Shown here one piece after another: positions 27,679-37,083 of a stretch of DNA of 64,000 nucleotides. The notes beneath the pieces were generated by a model. It saw nothing but the letters and a program-made list of their open reading frames with translations, was not told the DNA's origin and made no database searches. A program made the position numbers and the translations under genes. This stretch comes from Neobacillus mesonae (GTDB lineage Bacteria; Bacillota; Bacilli; Paenibacillales; Paenibacillaceae), in NCBI GenBank assembly GCA_023715865.1, contig JAMBOW010000001.1, forward strand, positions 744,001-808,000, read 5' to 3'. Each line of letters begins with the position of its first letter. Position 1 is the first letter of the stretch.

Positions 27679-27756
27679 ACTAACGGGAAACGATAATTGA
27701 ACAACAGCGACAGAAAAAGACTTCATTTATCAAGTCTTATTCTGTCGCTGCTTTAT
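27674..27756. repeat. PR copy plus long terminator hairpin
   Basis: ACTAAACTAACG-GGAAA-CGATAATTGAAC (27674-27702) overlaps the stop codon of the preceding gene. The terminator pairs CAGCGACAGAA (27705-27715) with TTCTGTCGCTG (27740-27750), with an inner AAGACTT/AAGTCTT stem. Confidence 0.8.
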
Positions 27757-27887
27757 TTAAGGGACCCAGTCTAAAACCTATTTTTAAGAAGCTGTTGATT
27801 TTTTAATTCATAAACGTTGTTAACTCAACGACTCTAGTCTAAGACGACAATCGAATTGAGTCTTTATCATTAATCAATTTATAAATT

Positions 27888-28460
27888 TTACAACTTATTA
27901 TCACTCAATAAGTGTCTAAAGGACAAACTAGCAGTTTCAACATATTCCTCTGGTGATTTACTACTATTATGCTTCCAATCCATAGATGCTCCATATATCA
28001 TCCAACTTAATAAGGTGGCTAATATTCTAAGCTTCTCATTACTTTCATCCTGAAATTTTTTTAATAGAGCTTGAAGAATAATCTGTTCTAGCTCTTTCTT
28101 GAGAAGGGTTTCTATGTTCACAGTCATTTCATCATAACTTCTCTGGCATCGATGAGATAGACTCATATGAAATTTTGTTAGGGAAATAAATAAACTTTTC
28201 AGCATTTCCACATTGAACTCTTTATTATTCGTAAGCTCCTCAAGAACACTCGTTGTTAAATATTCTTTAGTCACTTTTTCAAGCAAGTCAAACTTATCTA
28301 CGAAATGGTGATAAAAGGTTGCTCGATTAATCATGGCACCTGATGTAATATCACTAATCTTGATACTATTGAAATCCTTCTTTTCCAAAAGTTCAGCAAA
28401 TGAATCAATGATAAATTTCCTTGTTCGAATTGAACGAAGGTCTGTGTTGCTCTTAACCAT
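27888..28460 (-). CDS. TetR/AcrR-family regulator
   Basis: A 190-residue regulator: helix-turn-helix FNSIKISDITSGAMINRATFYHHFVDKFDLLEKV at about residues 30-63, then a helical sensor domain. GGAGG precedes the ATG. Divergent from the azoreductase gene, the probable target; paralogous in layout to the TetR at 26058. Confidence 0.88.
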   Translation of the reverse strand: MVKSNTDLRSIRTRKFIIDSFAELLEKKDFNSIKISDITSGAMINRATFYHHFVDKFDLLEKVTKEYLTTSVLEELTNNKEFNVEMLKSLFISLTKFHMSLSHRCQRSYDEMTVNIETLLKKELEQIILQALLKKFQDESNEKLRILATLLSWMIYGASMDWKHNSSKSPEEYVETASLSFRHLLSDNKL

Positions 28461-28539
28461 AAAGATACCTCCAATTCAGAATAACATTAGACATTTTATT
28501 TAATCTGTATCTTATGCAACAAAGTCTTGTTTTTGTTGT

Positions 28540-28589
28540 TTGAATAGTGAGCTAGTTATATCTATAATCTAATTGTACAACAAATGTTG
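28540..28589 (+). promoter_or_regulatory. Promoter and operator of the azoreductase gene
   Basis: TTGAAT (28540-28545) and TATAAT (28563-28568) are 17 bases apart. The dyad CAACA-AA-TGTTG (28578-28589) covers the expected start of transcription; further CAACA/GTTG half sites flank the promoter. This fits repression by the divergent TetR protein. Confidence 0.7.
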
Positions 28590-28643
28590 CTTAATACAAC
28601 AGATGTAAAATTGATTACTTGTATATAATAGGAGGACTTGAGA

Positions 28644-29285
28644 ATGAATTTATTGGTAGTAAAAGCAAATAATCGCCCGGATGGCGTATCAACGAAAATG
28701 TATGAAACGTTCATCGCAGCAGCAAATGAAATTGAAGCATTAAATGTTACAACATATGATTTATATAACGAAGATCTACCTTACTTAGGGCAAGACTTGT
28801 TTAGTGCGTTCGGTAAATTACAAAATAGTGAAGAATTAACAGAAGTTGAACAACGTATTTTAGCAGCAAAACAAAAAGCGATGAATGCTTTTGAAGCTGC
28901 AGATGTTTTAGTATTTGCCTTCCCACTATGGAACTTAACAATTCCGGCAGTTCTACAAACATTTATTGACTATGTTTACGCAGCAGGATTTACATTTAAA
29001 TATAATGCAGACGGTTCAATGGCCCAATTAATGAAAGATAAAAAAGTTGTTCTATTAAATGCACGTGGCGGTGTGTATTCAATCCCGCAAACAGAAGGCA
29101 TGGAAATGTCAGTTAACTATATGCGTAATGTATTTGGTAATGTGTTTGGTATGGAAATCATCGAGGAAGTGATAATCGAAGGTCACAACGCGATGCCTGA
29201 TAAAGCACAGGAAATCATTCAAGAAGGATTACGTCAAGTTACTGAAGTTGCTTCTAAACTAGCATATCAACAAGTATTAAAATAA
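28644..29285 (+). CDS. FMN-dependent NADH-azoreductase
   Basis: A 213-residue flavodoxin-like enzyme of the AzoR type: an FMN loop near NNRPDGVSTKMYETF, VFAFPLWNLTIPAVLQTFIDYVYAAGFTFKYNADG in the middle, and LLNARGGVYS. It reduces azo dyes and, more physiologically, quinones using NADH. AGGAGG precedes the ATG. Codon use is markedly AT-rich and Bacillus-like, so it may have arrived by transfer with its TetR regulator. Confidence 0.9.
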   Translation: MNLLVVKANNRPDGVSTKMYETFIAAANEIEALNVTTYDLYNEDLPYLGQDLFSAFGKLQNSEELTEVEQRILAAKQKAMNAFEAADVLVFAFPLWNLTIPAVLQTFIDYVYAAGFTFKYNADGSMAQLMKDKKVVLLNARGGVYSIPQTEGMEMSVNYMRNVFGNVFGMEIIEEVIIEGHNAMPDKAQEIIQEGLRQVTEVASKLAYQQVLK

Positions 29286-29360
29286 GTTTTTACAAGGGAA
29301 AGGCTAGAGTTTCACGGGGAAAAACTATCTTAACATGATAATTGATCACAGTAATTATGG

Positions 29361-29428
29361 AGCTAACGGGAAAGTTAGTTGAAAAAAACATGGAGCAGTT
29401 TGCTGGTTGGCAGGCTGCTCCTTCTGTT
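29361..29428. repeat. PR copy plus GGAGCAG terminator
   Basis: AGCTAAC-GGGAAA-GTTAGTTGAAA (29361-29384), then GGAGCAG..GCTGCTCC with CTTCTGTTTTTTT. Confidence 0.85.
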
Positions 29429-29696
29429 TTTTTACATTTTCTGATAAATGACTAGCTCTTATCCACTGTGAGGAATAACCTATTTTATAGGGAAACAAGT
29501 TGATTTTACGTCTCCAACGTATGAGGGTTCATCAGAAACATAAGGCTTAAATGCTTACACACAAGGAAAAGTACGTTCTTGTAACGAGTGGCGGATATAT
29601 GCAGGCTTCAGGTGATTCATCGTGATAATTTTCAATTAGTCGATGTCGAGATTAATGTGAAAGTAAGATAAAAGGCGTATTTCAAAGGAGGAAAAT
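29429..29696. other. Intergenic stretch with gene scraps
   Basis: A + strand segment near 29555-29625 reads as LNAYTQGKVRS and, in another frame, KYVLVTSGGYMQASGDSS, which resembles a piece of a flavodoxin-fold oxidoreductase. Stops interrupt all frames. No gene is supported. Confidence 0.3.
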
Positions 29697-29732
29697 AAAA
29701 AAAAGCTAATCACATAGCATTATGATTAGCTT
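29697..29732 (-). terminator. Terminator of the TPR receptor-peptide operon
   Basis: Read leftwards, AAGCTAATCA/TGATTAGCTT (29703-29732) is a ten-base stem followed by a run of T (A on the + strand). It lies just after the peptide gene. Confidence 0.85.
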
Positions 29733-29754
29733 GGAAATATGTATTTAATTATGT

Positions 29755-29877
29755 TTAGCGACCTGTATATTCCGAACCATGATCTAGTAACTTCATCTGA
29801 GTTGGAGTGTAGCTAGGATAAATAGTTACGATTAACAGACCCAACAGGATTGCTGCTGAAAGAATGGTCTTTTTCAT
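29755..29877 (-). CDS. Phr-like exported signalling pre-peptide
   Basis: A 40-residue peptide: a basic start (MKK), a hydrophobic export segment (TILSAAILLGLLIVTIY), then a polar C-terminus ending DHGSEYTGR. AGGAG lies nine bases before its ATG. It overlaps the 3' end of the upstream TPR gene by 65 bases in another frame, as phr genes do with rap genes in Bacillus. The usual path would be Sec export, proteolytic release of a 5-10 residue C-terminal peptide, re-import by Opp, and binding to the TPR receptor. No sequence match to a known pheromone is claimed. Confidence 0.75.
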   Translation of the reverse strand: MKKTILSAAILLGLLIVTIYPSYTPTQMKLLDHGSEYTGR

Positions 29878-30691
29878 TGGATAGGTCTCCTCTCATAATT
29901 ATATCGTTTAGTATATCATAACACGACTTTAATTGGGAGACTGTTCCATATTTTTTAATTACTTCAAATAAAGAGATGGCTTTTTTGAAAAATTTGTCGT
30001 TATTTAATAGATCAGAAGCAACTAAAACATGGAGAGCAATATCAATAGCAGCAACGTGTTCTTGTTTTTTGTGTTTGTATAAAGCGAGCTGATACTGGTA
30101 CGACAAGTAATGAGCAGATCTAACTTTGTCACCACTGTACGCAATGTAATTTTCAACATGTTCTGAGAGTTTAGTGATGTCTGAATCAACCCTGTAATTG
30201 AATTGATTAGCGGATCGAAGAATGTTAATCAATCCTTGAAGTACTTGTTCGGGATTTTCATCTAAGAATTGAACATATTCGGGAACTTTATCTTTGTTAC
30301 CATCTAATACATCTAGCTGTATTTCATTCGCTGAGGCAAAGAATTTGAAATCTTGAATAATTAGTTTACCAGTCTCGCTTTGGTCGTTAAGCCAATCAAG
30401 ATCAGCGTAGAAAGATATGTATTCTCTAGACTTGTTGTAATCGCCTAGTTTTTGATATGAGAGACTAGTCATCAAGTAACTATAGCCAAAATAATAAATT
30501 ATATGCTGTTTGAATATATGAGTGGTGGATTCAGTTTCAACTAGTTCCTTATGCACTTCTTTTGCTAAAGCCATCAGGTCATCAGATAAAGAAAGAACTT
30601 CTTCCCAGTTCTCAATGGTATAGTTAATCTGAGTTAGCTTTACTAGTGTGTCTAAATCTAGAGGTTCGTTAAAAGAAAAATATCCACTCAT
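29813..30691 (-). CDS. TPR receptor of the Rap/RRNPP type
   Basis: A 292-residue all-helical protein with TPR-like repeats (YSYLMTSLSYQKLGDYNKSREYI, ALYKHKKQEHVAAIDIALHVL, KFFKKAISLFEVIKKYG). It resembles the peptide-binding half of Rap/NprR/PlcR-like receptors. A DNA-binding N-terminus is absent: the sequence upstream of ATG 30691 (with GAGGAGAG before it) encodes none. Rap proteins are about 370-380 residues, so this one is also short for a phosphatase. Its target is unknown; control by the overlapping peptide is inferred from the arrangement. Confidence 0.75.
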   Translation of the reverse strand: MSGYFSFNEPLDLDTLVKLTQINYTIENWEEVLSLSDDLMALAKEVHKELVETESTTHIFKQHIIYYFGYSYLMTSLSYQKLGDYNKSREYISFYADLDWLNDQSETGKLIIQDFKFFASANEIQLDVLDGNKDKVPEYVQFLDENPEQVLQGLINILRSANQFNYRVDSDITKLSEHVENYIAYSGDKVRSAHYLSYQYQLALYKHKKQEHVAAIDIALHVLVASDLLNNDKFFKKAISLFEVIKKYGTVSQLKSCYDILNDIIMRGDLSNEKDHSFSSNPVGSVNRNYLS

Positions 30692-30794
30692 TATTTTCTC
30701 TCCTCACCAATAATATCGAATTATTTACTTAATTTTACAGTAACATCAACACATGGTCAATAAAATGTAAAATGATTAAGATTTTTGTAAGGAG

Positions 30795-31250
30795 ATGAGC
30801 TTCTGTGGGACTGATTTCTTTGAAGAACAATTCGACTGGGAAACTTATGAAAAAGCTAAAGAGTTTATCTTAAAGCATTATAAGCATCAAATAGAATTTT
30901 TTGATTCTCTGCTATATTATCACGAAACTAAGACTCACATTTATACTCATGCAGGAGTTAATCCATTCTACAGCAGTTAGGAAAAAACTCCTGATGATGA
31001 CTTTCTATGGATCAGAGACATCTTTTACAGAAACAAAATAACAAATATAGACAATAAAACAGTTGTATTTGGACACACACCAACTATCTATCTACATGAA
31101 ACTGAAGATATCTGGTTTAGTCCTGATGGGGACAAGATCGGGATTGATGGAGCGTGTACATATGGTGTGCAGTTATACTTATTGAAGATCACTGAGGAAG
31201 GTATTTGCTTTGAGCATTTGGTTAGAAAAGGTGAGAAACCCCTCCCTTAG
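30795..31250 (+). pseudogene. PPP-family serine/threonine phosphatase, truncated with nonsense mutation
   Basis: One frame encodes the C-terminal two-thirds of a calcineurin-like PPP phosphatase: THIYTHAGVNPFYSS, a TAG at 30978-30980 where Trp is expected, then EKTPDDDFLWIRDIFYR, VVFGHTP and IGIDGACTYGVQLYLL. The N-terminal GDxHG and GNHD metal motifs are missing. Both the truncation and the stop show it is dead. A GC hairpin without T tract lies at 31239-31263. Confidence 0.85.
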
Positions 31251-31575
31251 TTTAGAGGAGGGGCAACAAGAAAAGAAGAACGACGAAATGAAGTATATTT
31301 TGCTCTTGCTCACAATGACAGCCATCATTAATAAGCAGCTTCACCATCTTGATAATTTTACCATACATAGAGCAGATCGAGTATTACAATGAAAACCATA
31401 TTTGATTAGAAATTATAGTGGTTGCTATGATATAGGAAATCTAAGACTATACGCGAAACTAGGAAATAAGTAGAAACATCTTGGGATCTGGGGAAGTAAA
31501 CCGAGTGCAGTACCTATGGAGAAACAACCATGTGGAAGATATGTGCTGATTGCTTTACACCACTCAAAGAGGAAC
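31251..31575. other. Intergenic stretch
   Basis: No coding sequence, hairpin with T tract, or repeat was identified here. Confidence 0.4.
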
Positions 31576-31839
31576 TCATTTTGATTGATTAAGTTCTTTA
31601 TTGATCTCTCTATAGCGACCAAAAGCAAGTATGAAAGAAGTGATAATGCCCAATATGGGAACGGTAGGATATTGTTTGTATTTAAATAAATCCTCAAACA
31701 GTGACATAACTCCAAGGAAAAAGACAGTTAGAATCATGATATCCATGAATGTGGGTTTTATATTTAAAAATTTCTTGAATAACCAATTCAGAATTATGGC
31801 ACTAAGAATGGCGAAGCCAATAACTGAATAAAGAAACAT
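31576..31839 (-). CDS. Small three-helix membrane protein, unknown function
   Basis: An 87-residue protein with hydrophobic segments at about residues 3-22, 32-46 and 60-76, ending in a charged tail (GRYREINKELNQSK). GGAGGTGATCTA directly before ATG 31839 makes the start clear. I do not recognise the family. Confidence 0.65.
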   Translation of the reverse strand: MFLYSVIGFAILSAIILNWLFKKFLNIKPTFMDIMILTVFFLGVMSLFEDLFKYKQYPTVPILGIITSFILAFGRYREINKELNQSK

Positions 31840-31949
31840 TAGATCACCTCCAAAAATAAACGTAACATAACATACAGTATATGTAAATTGAAACAAAAGA
31901 CGACTTTCATTAGCATAGGAGGTTATGGAGGTTCAAGTCGCAATTGAAA

Positions 31950-32116
31950 AAGGCGTCGGACGACAAGAACATATATACAACAGAAGTCGCATATTATGCG
32001 GCTCTTTTATGTATTGTATAGAAGTTCTTAGCGTTTGCTCAAGACAAGAACTTCTATACAATCCCGTCGGACCATTTCGCACGAGTTATAAAGCTAACGG
32101 GCAGGTTAGTTAAATC
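31950..32116. repeat. HR element (divergent copy) followed by PR palindrome
   Basis: Hairpin 1 is AGTCGCATATTATGCGGCTC with TTTTAT. Hairpin 2 has perfect 17-base arms, ATTGTATAGAAGTTCTT (32013-32029) and AAGAACTTCTATACAAT (32046-32062), whose sequence differs from the other copies yet remains complementary. PR AAGCTAAC-GGGCAG-GTTAGTTAAATC follows at 32091-32116. Confidence 0.85.
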
Positions 32117-32369
32117 GATTCGCAGTACCTTCGAGCATATAAATAAAATAGCAGGAAAGTATAGGAATACAAATAGAATAATTAATATACAACTTCACAG
32201 TAAGCTACTGAAGAGTCTAAAGACTTTATGGGAATGGCACTTAATTATTTTTTTGTAGAAGTTGTTAGAGGTTCAACTGGACAGTGAAGTAAGTGATTGT
32301 CATGTCGATTAAAAAAATGAATTCGCTTTCAAATCGAAAATCCGATCTGGGAAAGGTGGAGTTATTGCC

Positions 32370-33845
32370 ATGGATAATCTTTTATTTCAAGATACCATCC
32401 CCCAATGGGGACGCTTCGAACTTCGGTTGCCTGGGACGACCGAAGGTAATCCATATGTCGATGTTGATTGGACCGTCATTTTTCGTCTTAACGAACGGGA
32501 ATTAAAGGTTTCCGGTTTTTACGCGGGAAGCGGCGAGTATATCGCCAGATTCATGCCAGATGAAATCGGGGAGTGGAGCTACGAATCGTTCAGCGATAGC
32601 TCTGAATTGAATGGATTACAGGGCAATTTCACTTGTTTGCCTGCACTAAACGAGATTCACGGCCCGGTTAGGACAAGAGATGAAGATCGTTTTGTTTATG
32701 CGGACGGCACGCCATACTTTCCATTTGGAACTACAGCTTATGCCTGGATCCATCAGACCGCTGCTCTGCGTTTGGAAACATTGCAGACACTTGCAGAAGG
32801 GCCTTTCAATAAAATCCGCATGTGCTTGTTTCCGAAAAATTACTCATTTAATGCTCAGGAACCTGAACTGTTTCCTTACTTAGGCTCACCAGAGGAAGGC
32901 TTTGACAAAACCCGGTTTAACCCGGCGTTTTGGGAACATGTCGAGCAATGCATGGAATCACTGCTTAATTTACATATTGAAGCGGATATCATTTTGTTCC
33001 ATCCTTACGACAAAGGGCGGTGGGGTTTTGACTGCATGACAGCCGAGGAGGATGATCGCTATCTCCGTTACGTCATTTCCCGCTTAGGTGCTTATCGGAA
33101 CGTCTGGTGGTCTATGGCGAATGAATATGATTTTATGAAGGGAAAATCGATGTCAGATTGGGACCGACTAATTAGCCTTGCTTCAGAAGAGGACCCTTAT
33201 CATCATCTGTTATCCATCCATAATGGCACTGCGATGTATATTCCTGAAAGTGTAATAATGTATGATCATGCCCGTACGGAAATTACCCACTGCAGCATTC
33301 AACAATGGGATGTCACGTTGGTATCATCATGGAGAAATCACTACAAAAAGCCCATTATCGTCGATGAATGTGGTTACGAAGGGAATTTGCAGCAAAGATG
33401 GGGTAATCTAAGTGCCGAGGAAATGACGCACCGCGTATGGGAAAGTTTTGCGCGTGGTGGATATGCGAGCCACGGAGAGACGTACCTTCATCCCGATGAC
33501 CAAATCTGGTGGGCGAAAGGTGGCAAGTTATACGGACGGAATCATGAACAAATAGGTTTTCTTCGCGGTATCGCGGAAGAAATGCCAACTAATACGCGGC
33601 CAATCTCACTCCGTGACGTGCCCGTAATTGGTGTAGAAGGAAAATACTATTTATATTATTTTGGCCAGCACCAGCCAGGATACCGAGAAGTGGAACTTCC
33701 GGAGGGTCTGGAATTCTCGGCCGAATGGATTGATACGCAAGGCATGACCCTAACAAGGTTGCCTTCAACTTTTCAAAGAAATAGCCGAATTCCTTTACCG
33801 AGCCGTCCTTACTTTGCGCTTCGTATTCGTGCTTTGACAAAATGA
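32370..33845 (+). CDS. Glycoside hydrolase-like protein (DUF5060/DUF4038/DUF5605 architecture)
   Basis: A 491-residue cytoplasmic protein. The N-terminal beta domain (about 1-100) is DUF5060-like. The central TIM barrel contains ANEYDF (candidate acid/base Glu) and IIVDECGYEG (candidate nucleophile Glu). The C-terminal beta domain (about 410-491) is DUF5605-like. Related proteins sit in pectin and rhamnogalacturonan loci. AAAGGTGGAG precedes the ATG. It stands alone among AT-rich genes and is more GC-rich. Confidence 0.82.
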   Translation: MDNLLFQDTIPQWGRFELRLPGTTEGNPYVDVDWTVIFRLNERELKVSGFYAGSGEYIARFMPDEIGEWSYESFSDSSELNGLQGNFTCLPALNEIHGPVRTRDEDRFVYADGTPYFPFGTTAYAWIHQTAALRLETLQTLAEGPFNKIRMCLFPKNYSFNAQEPELFPYLGSPEEGFDKTRFNPAFWEHVEQCMESLLNLHIEADIILFHPYDKGRWGFDCMTAEEDDRYLRYVISRLGAYRNVWWSMANEYDFMKGKSMSDWDRLISLASEEDPYHHLLSIHNGTAMYIPESVIMYDHARTEITHCSIQQWDVTLVSSWRNHYKKPIIVDECGYEGNLQQRWGNLSAEEMTHRVWESFARGGYASHGETYLHPDDQIWWAKGGKLYGRNHEQIGFLRGIAEEMPTNTRPISLRDVPVIGVEGKYYLYYFGQHQPGYREVELPEGLEFSAEWIDTQGMTLTRLPSTFQRNSRIPLPSRPYFALRIRALTK

Positions 33846-33934
33846 AAAGGACCAGAGATAGTTAAAAGGTAGATTGTCCCAGGACAATCCTTCTTTCTAT
33901 TAACTAAATACTTGAGATAGCAAAACTAAAAAAT

Positions 33935-34020
33935 AGATAGTTGAAAATAGCACAGAGCAGCTAGCCGGTTGGCAGCTGCTCCTTTTTCCATTAAACAAAC
34001 GGGCAGGTGAGTTATTAAAC
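33935..34020. repeat. PR-terminator-PR composite
   Basis: Half PR AGATAGTTGAAA (33935-33946), terminator GAGCAG..GCCGGTTGGC..CTGCTC with TTTTT (33955-33987), right PR TTAAACAAACGGGCAGGTGA (33991 onward). Confidence 0.8.
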
Positions 34021-34049
34021 TTACAAGGAGAATTGCTGAAAAGGATGGT

Positions 34050-34805
34050 CTATTTTTTTGGTCGATCTTGATTCATAATCTGTGACCATATAAATATCAC
34101 TAATCCAATCGCTAAAGCGATCAGCTCGCCCATCCATACTTCTCCTGTCACAAATACCGCAGATACACTATTTAAAATCGCATGTGTGATGATGCACATA
34201 AATACACTTCTTGTGCGTTGATAAACGACACTCAAAATAAAAGAGAAGGCAATTGTACTTATCGAAAAATTAAAAAAGTTTAGATACAACTCCTGATAAG
34301 TTCCCACAATGAAAAACAACGGTAAATGCCATAAACTCCACACTACTCCAACTATCATTGTGCTAACAAAAGGGGACCATTTCTTTTCCAGTTCAGGCTG
34401 CATCAGGCCGCGCCAACCTATTTCCTCCATTCCACCAATCAAAATATATAGTGGAAATTGTAATGCAATAAGGTATAGTGGTCCGGTGCGTTCCCCGCCG
34501 AATATGACGTAAGGTAGTAATTGAAAGATTACAGTGACCACTAGAACAAAAACATACCAAGTAAACTTTTTAGGAGGCGTGAAGCAGTTTCTGCAGAAAG
34601 AATAGAATTCCTCTCTTGAAACCATTCGTTTATTGATAGTCAATGCGGAAATAGCAGGACTTAGCACGCCTAAAACGTATAGCAATATCAACGGTATCGA
34701 AGATCCAAATGTTACATCCCTCCATTGTGTATAGATCGCAACTATTCCCCATAAGGTGTAGGTAATCAGAAATGTTAGAAGACTATAGCGATTTACTTTG
34801 ATCAT
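34050..34805 (-). CDS. CPBP-family intramembrane glutamic endopeptidase
   Basis: A 251-residue membrane protein with about seven or eight helices and the three Abi/CPBP motifs: EEIGWRG (catalytic Glu pair with Arg), SLWHLPLFF (His) and HAILNSVSA (His). The family includes CAAX-prenyl proteases and bacteriocin self-immunity proteins. Monocistronic, facing a PR composite at its 3' end. Confidence 0.88.
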   Translation of the reverse strand: MIKVNRYSLLTFLITYTLWGIVAIYTQWRDVTFGSSIPLILLYVLGVLSPAISALTINKRMVSREEFYSFCRNCFTPPKKFTWYVFVLVVTVIFQLLPYVIFGGERTGPLYLIALQFPLYILIGGMEEIGWRGLMQPELEKKWSPFVSTMIVGVVWSLWHLPLFFIVGTYQELYLNFFNFSISTIAFSFILSVVYQRTRSVFMCIITHAILNSVSAVFVTGEVWMGELIALAIGLVIFIWSQIMNQDRPKK

Positions 34806-34946
34806 CTTTTACCATCCTACTATCCTGCAATTTATTGGTATCTTGGGTGATTATAACACTGGAACACCTACATTGTTAACTCTACGATTAGGATACCTTT
34901 ATCTTTAATATCCAAATAATTCAATATTTAAGTTTATTTATACTTG

Positions 34947-34972
34947 TTAAGTTAACGGGGAAGTTAGTTTAA
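34947..34972. repeat. PR palindrome copy
   Basis: TTAAGTTAAC-GGGGAA-GTTAGTTTAA, 26 bases with nearly perfect ten-base arms. Confidence 0.82.
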
Positions 34973-35060
34973 GGTCAATTGCACTGAACCGTATCACAAG
35001 TAGTGGCAAAGTGAATGGTTGAATGAATGGTGAGTTTAAAATAGATCGTGATGATAAAAC

Positions 35061-35173
35061 GACCGGAGCATGTAAAACACATCCGGTCTTATCTTGGATA
35101 ATCCAGCAATAAACTTACGGGAAGATTTGTTGACTTATTAATAATAAAACCCGACACATCTTCGTGTCGGGTT
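35061..35173. terminator. Two consecutive hairpins
   Basis: GACCGGA..TCCGGTC (35061-35088) and AACCCGACAC-ATCTTC-GTGTCGGGTT (35148-35173) frame a degenerate PR copy at about 35113-35134 (CTTACGGGAAGATTTGTTGAC). The second hairpin has AAAA before and TATCTTT after and may terminate either way. Confidence 0.6.
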
Positions 35174-35323
35174 ATCTTTATCGATATAGTAAGCATACAT
35201 CTAAAAATGCCATAGATACATATTAGTGTATAAAAAAATTCAACATAAGTCTATTGTTTTCTTCCAATACCCAGTATGTTTAATTTAGCGACCGCGGCGC
35301 TAATATAGCTAAGGAGATCCGTT

Positions 35324-36187
35324 ATGGAACAATATTATTGGGATTCTCAAATTGAGTATTTATTCAAGTCAGTAAACTTGTACTACAACGATGATTATAT
35401 AAATTTTCTGGTCGAGAAAGTATGGAAGATTGAAACGCCTGTAAATATCATCGATTTTGGCTGTGGTTTTGGACATCTAGGGCTTCGACTACTTCCATTG
35501 CTGCCCGAAGGCTCAAGATATACTGGCATAGATGCTGGTACCAAACTTATAGACCAAGCACGCGAGTTGTTTAAGCGCTCACGATACGAGACTGAATTTA
35601 TTATCGGTGATTTTCATTCCGTTGAGCTCGAGAGAAAATATGACATCGCTCTCTGTCATGCGGTGCTGCTCCATATGACTGATCCGATGCTTTTGCTTCA
35701 GAAGATGGTCAATAGTGTGAAGCAGGATGGTAAAATCATTTCCTTCGAGCCCCACTGGAACGGTAATCATGCCGGCTATTATTTTGAGGGCATGGAGCTG
35801 TCTAGTGTCATGCCCCTTGGGCTGCTGCAAGAGCTATTCGAACGCGACATGAGAAGGACGGGTAAGGATGGCAACTTTGGTATGAAGCTTCCTGTATACT
35901 TTAATCACCTAGGATTACGCGACGTTCAGTGCCGAGTGAGCGATAAGGTGAATGTATACGAACCCACAATCGGTGGTGACAAACTGTCTGTAATCTATGA
36001 CGCAATGCGTTTCACCAGTCCAGGAGAGCGTGAGCCTTACATTCGTAACCTTGTGGAGCGTGGTATGTTACCTGAAGAGGCGGAGAGGCAGTACGAGGCA
36101 GAAAAGCATTTGGCAGCAGCGTTTACCAGTTCAATGGCTGCTACCTACGCACCCGGGATGAAGATTACATTTGGAACAGTGGTTTAA
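35324..36187 (+). CDS. Class I SAM-dependent methyltransferase
   Basis: A 287-residue methyltransferase with motif I IIDFGCGFGHLG (residues 42-53), acidic YTGIDAGT (motif II) and YDIALCHAVLLHMTDP (motif III/IV). The long C-terminal part may form the substrate lid. AAGGAGA precedes the ATG. Substrate unknown. Confidence 0.88.
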   Translation: MEQYYWDSQIEYLFKSVNLYYNDDYINFLVEKVWKIETPVNIIDFGCGFGHLGLRLLPLLPEGSRYTGIDAGTKLIDQARELFKRSRYETEFIIGDFHSVELERKYDIALCHAVLLHMTDPMLLLQKMVNSVKQDGKIISFEPHWNGNHAGYYFEGMELSSVMPLGLLQELFERDMRRTGKDGNFGMKLPVYFNHLGLRDVQCRVSDKVNVYEPTIGGDKLSVIYDAMRFTSPGEREPYIRNLVERGMLPEEAERQYEAEKHLAAAFTSSMAATYAPGMKITFGTVV

Positions 36188-36318
36188 CTTCGTTGAACTG
36201 ATAGGTGTCGGGGGGCAATTAAATAATATTTTGCAGATTGAGTTAGCTGGAGGAAAATTCATCAAACTACAGAAGGCCCAATAGCAAAAATACAACTGAT
36301 TAATAGAGGAGAAATGTA

Positions 36319-36963
36319 TTGAAACAAGCAAAACTAATTTTGTTGTCATTAACAATCATTTCCTTATTGTCAGCATACTGGATGAGTAGTGACAACTCTG
36401 AGAAGCCGGTAGATTCTTCAGTGGAAGACCAAGAAAAAGGCCAGATAGAAGTCCAAAGTGCTCTGACTAAAAAATCTGGTAATAAGAATTCCGATGAAAG
36501 GTTCTCTTATCTGAAGCAACTATCGATTGAGAACCAGGAAGCATTTAATAGATTTACATCTGAGAGGAATTTGCAAGAACTTTATAAGTTTGCGCCCGAA
36601 GATATGGTATTGGTTTACCTTTACTGTATCTCAATAGGCGACCCAGGTTTGATATATGAGATTACTTATAATGGAGGGTACCTTCCAAATAAAGATAAGT
36701 TTCGAGAGGATTATTTTGATTATGCAATGATTCATGATTCGGAAATAGCAATGCATTACAGATATCTTGATTCTATAAAAGTAGAGGAGAGTACGGCCGA
36801 AGAAAACCAAGTTACTGTATTAGTTACGGTCGGATTAGAATCTTTAACACACTCTCTAGCTTTAGGCCTCCAAAAAGAAGATCAGACATGGAAACTTGAT
36901 ATCTACCATTCAATAAAAGAATATAAAAATAAAGCGCTTAAAAGTAAAGATTTGATAGATTGA
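36319..36963 (+). CDS. Secreted or membrane-anchored protein of unknown function
   Basis: A 214-residue protein with an N-terminal hydrophobic segment (residues 5-22, LILLSLTIISLLSAYWM) but no lipobox cysteine, followed by a charged linker and a mixed alpha/beta domain (about 60-205). The start is TTG with AGAGGAGA upstream. Ends right before a PR copy. Family not recognised. Confidence 0.65.
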   Translation: MKQAKLILLSLTIISLLSAYWMSSDNSEKPVDSSVEDQEKGQIEVQSALTKKSGNKNSDERFSYLKQLSIENQEAFNRFTSERNLQELYKFAPEDMVLVYLYCISIGDPGLIYEITYNGGYLPNKDKFREDYFDYAMIHDSEIAMHYRYLDSIKVEESTAEENQVTVLVTVGLESLTHSLALGLQKEDQTWKLDIYHSIKEYKNKALKSKDLID

Positions 36964-36977
36964 TTCTGAATACACGT

Positions 36978-37032
36978 GTTAAGCTAACGGGAAACGTTAA
37001 TTCTATACAGACTGGAGCAGTTTGCCGGCTGG
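36978..37032. repeat. PR copy with interrupted terminator
   Basis: GTTAAGCTAACG-GGAAA-CGTTAATTCTA (36978-37004) then GGAGCAGTTTGCCGGCTGG, after which the expected right arm CTGCTCC is missing: the composite is broken at about 37032. Confidence 0.75.
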
Positions 37033-37083
37033 TATATGGAATTGGTTGTAGTGAGCAAAAAATCGGAGGGGTTTTTTAGAATT

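Noticed and set aside
31239..31263. Terminator after the PPP phosphatase remnant
   Set aside because: The CCCCTCC/GGAGGGG hairpin has no T tract, so termination is not supported.
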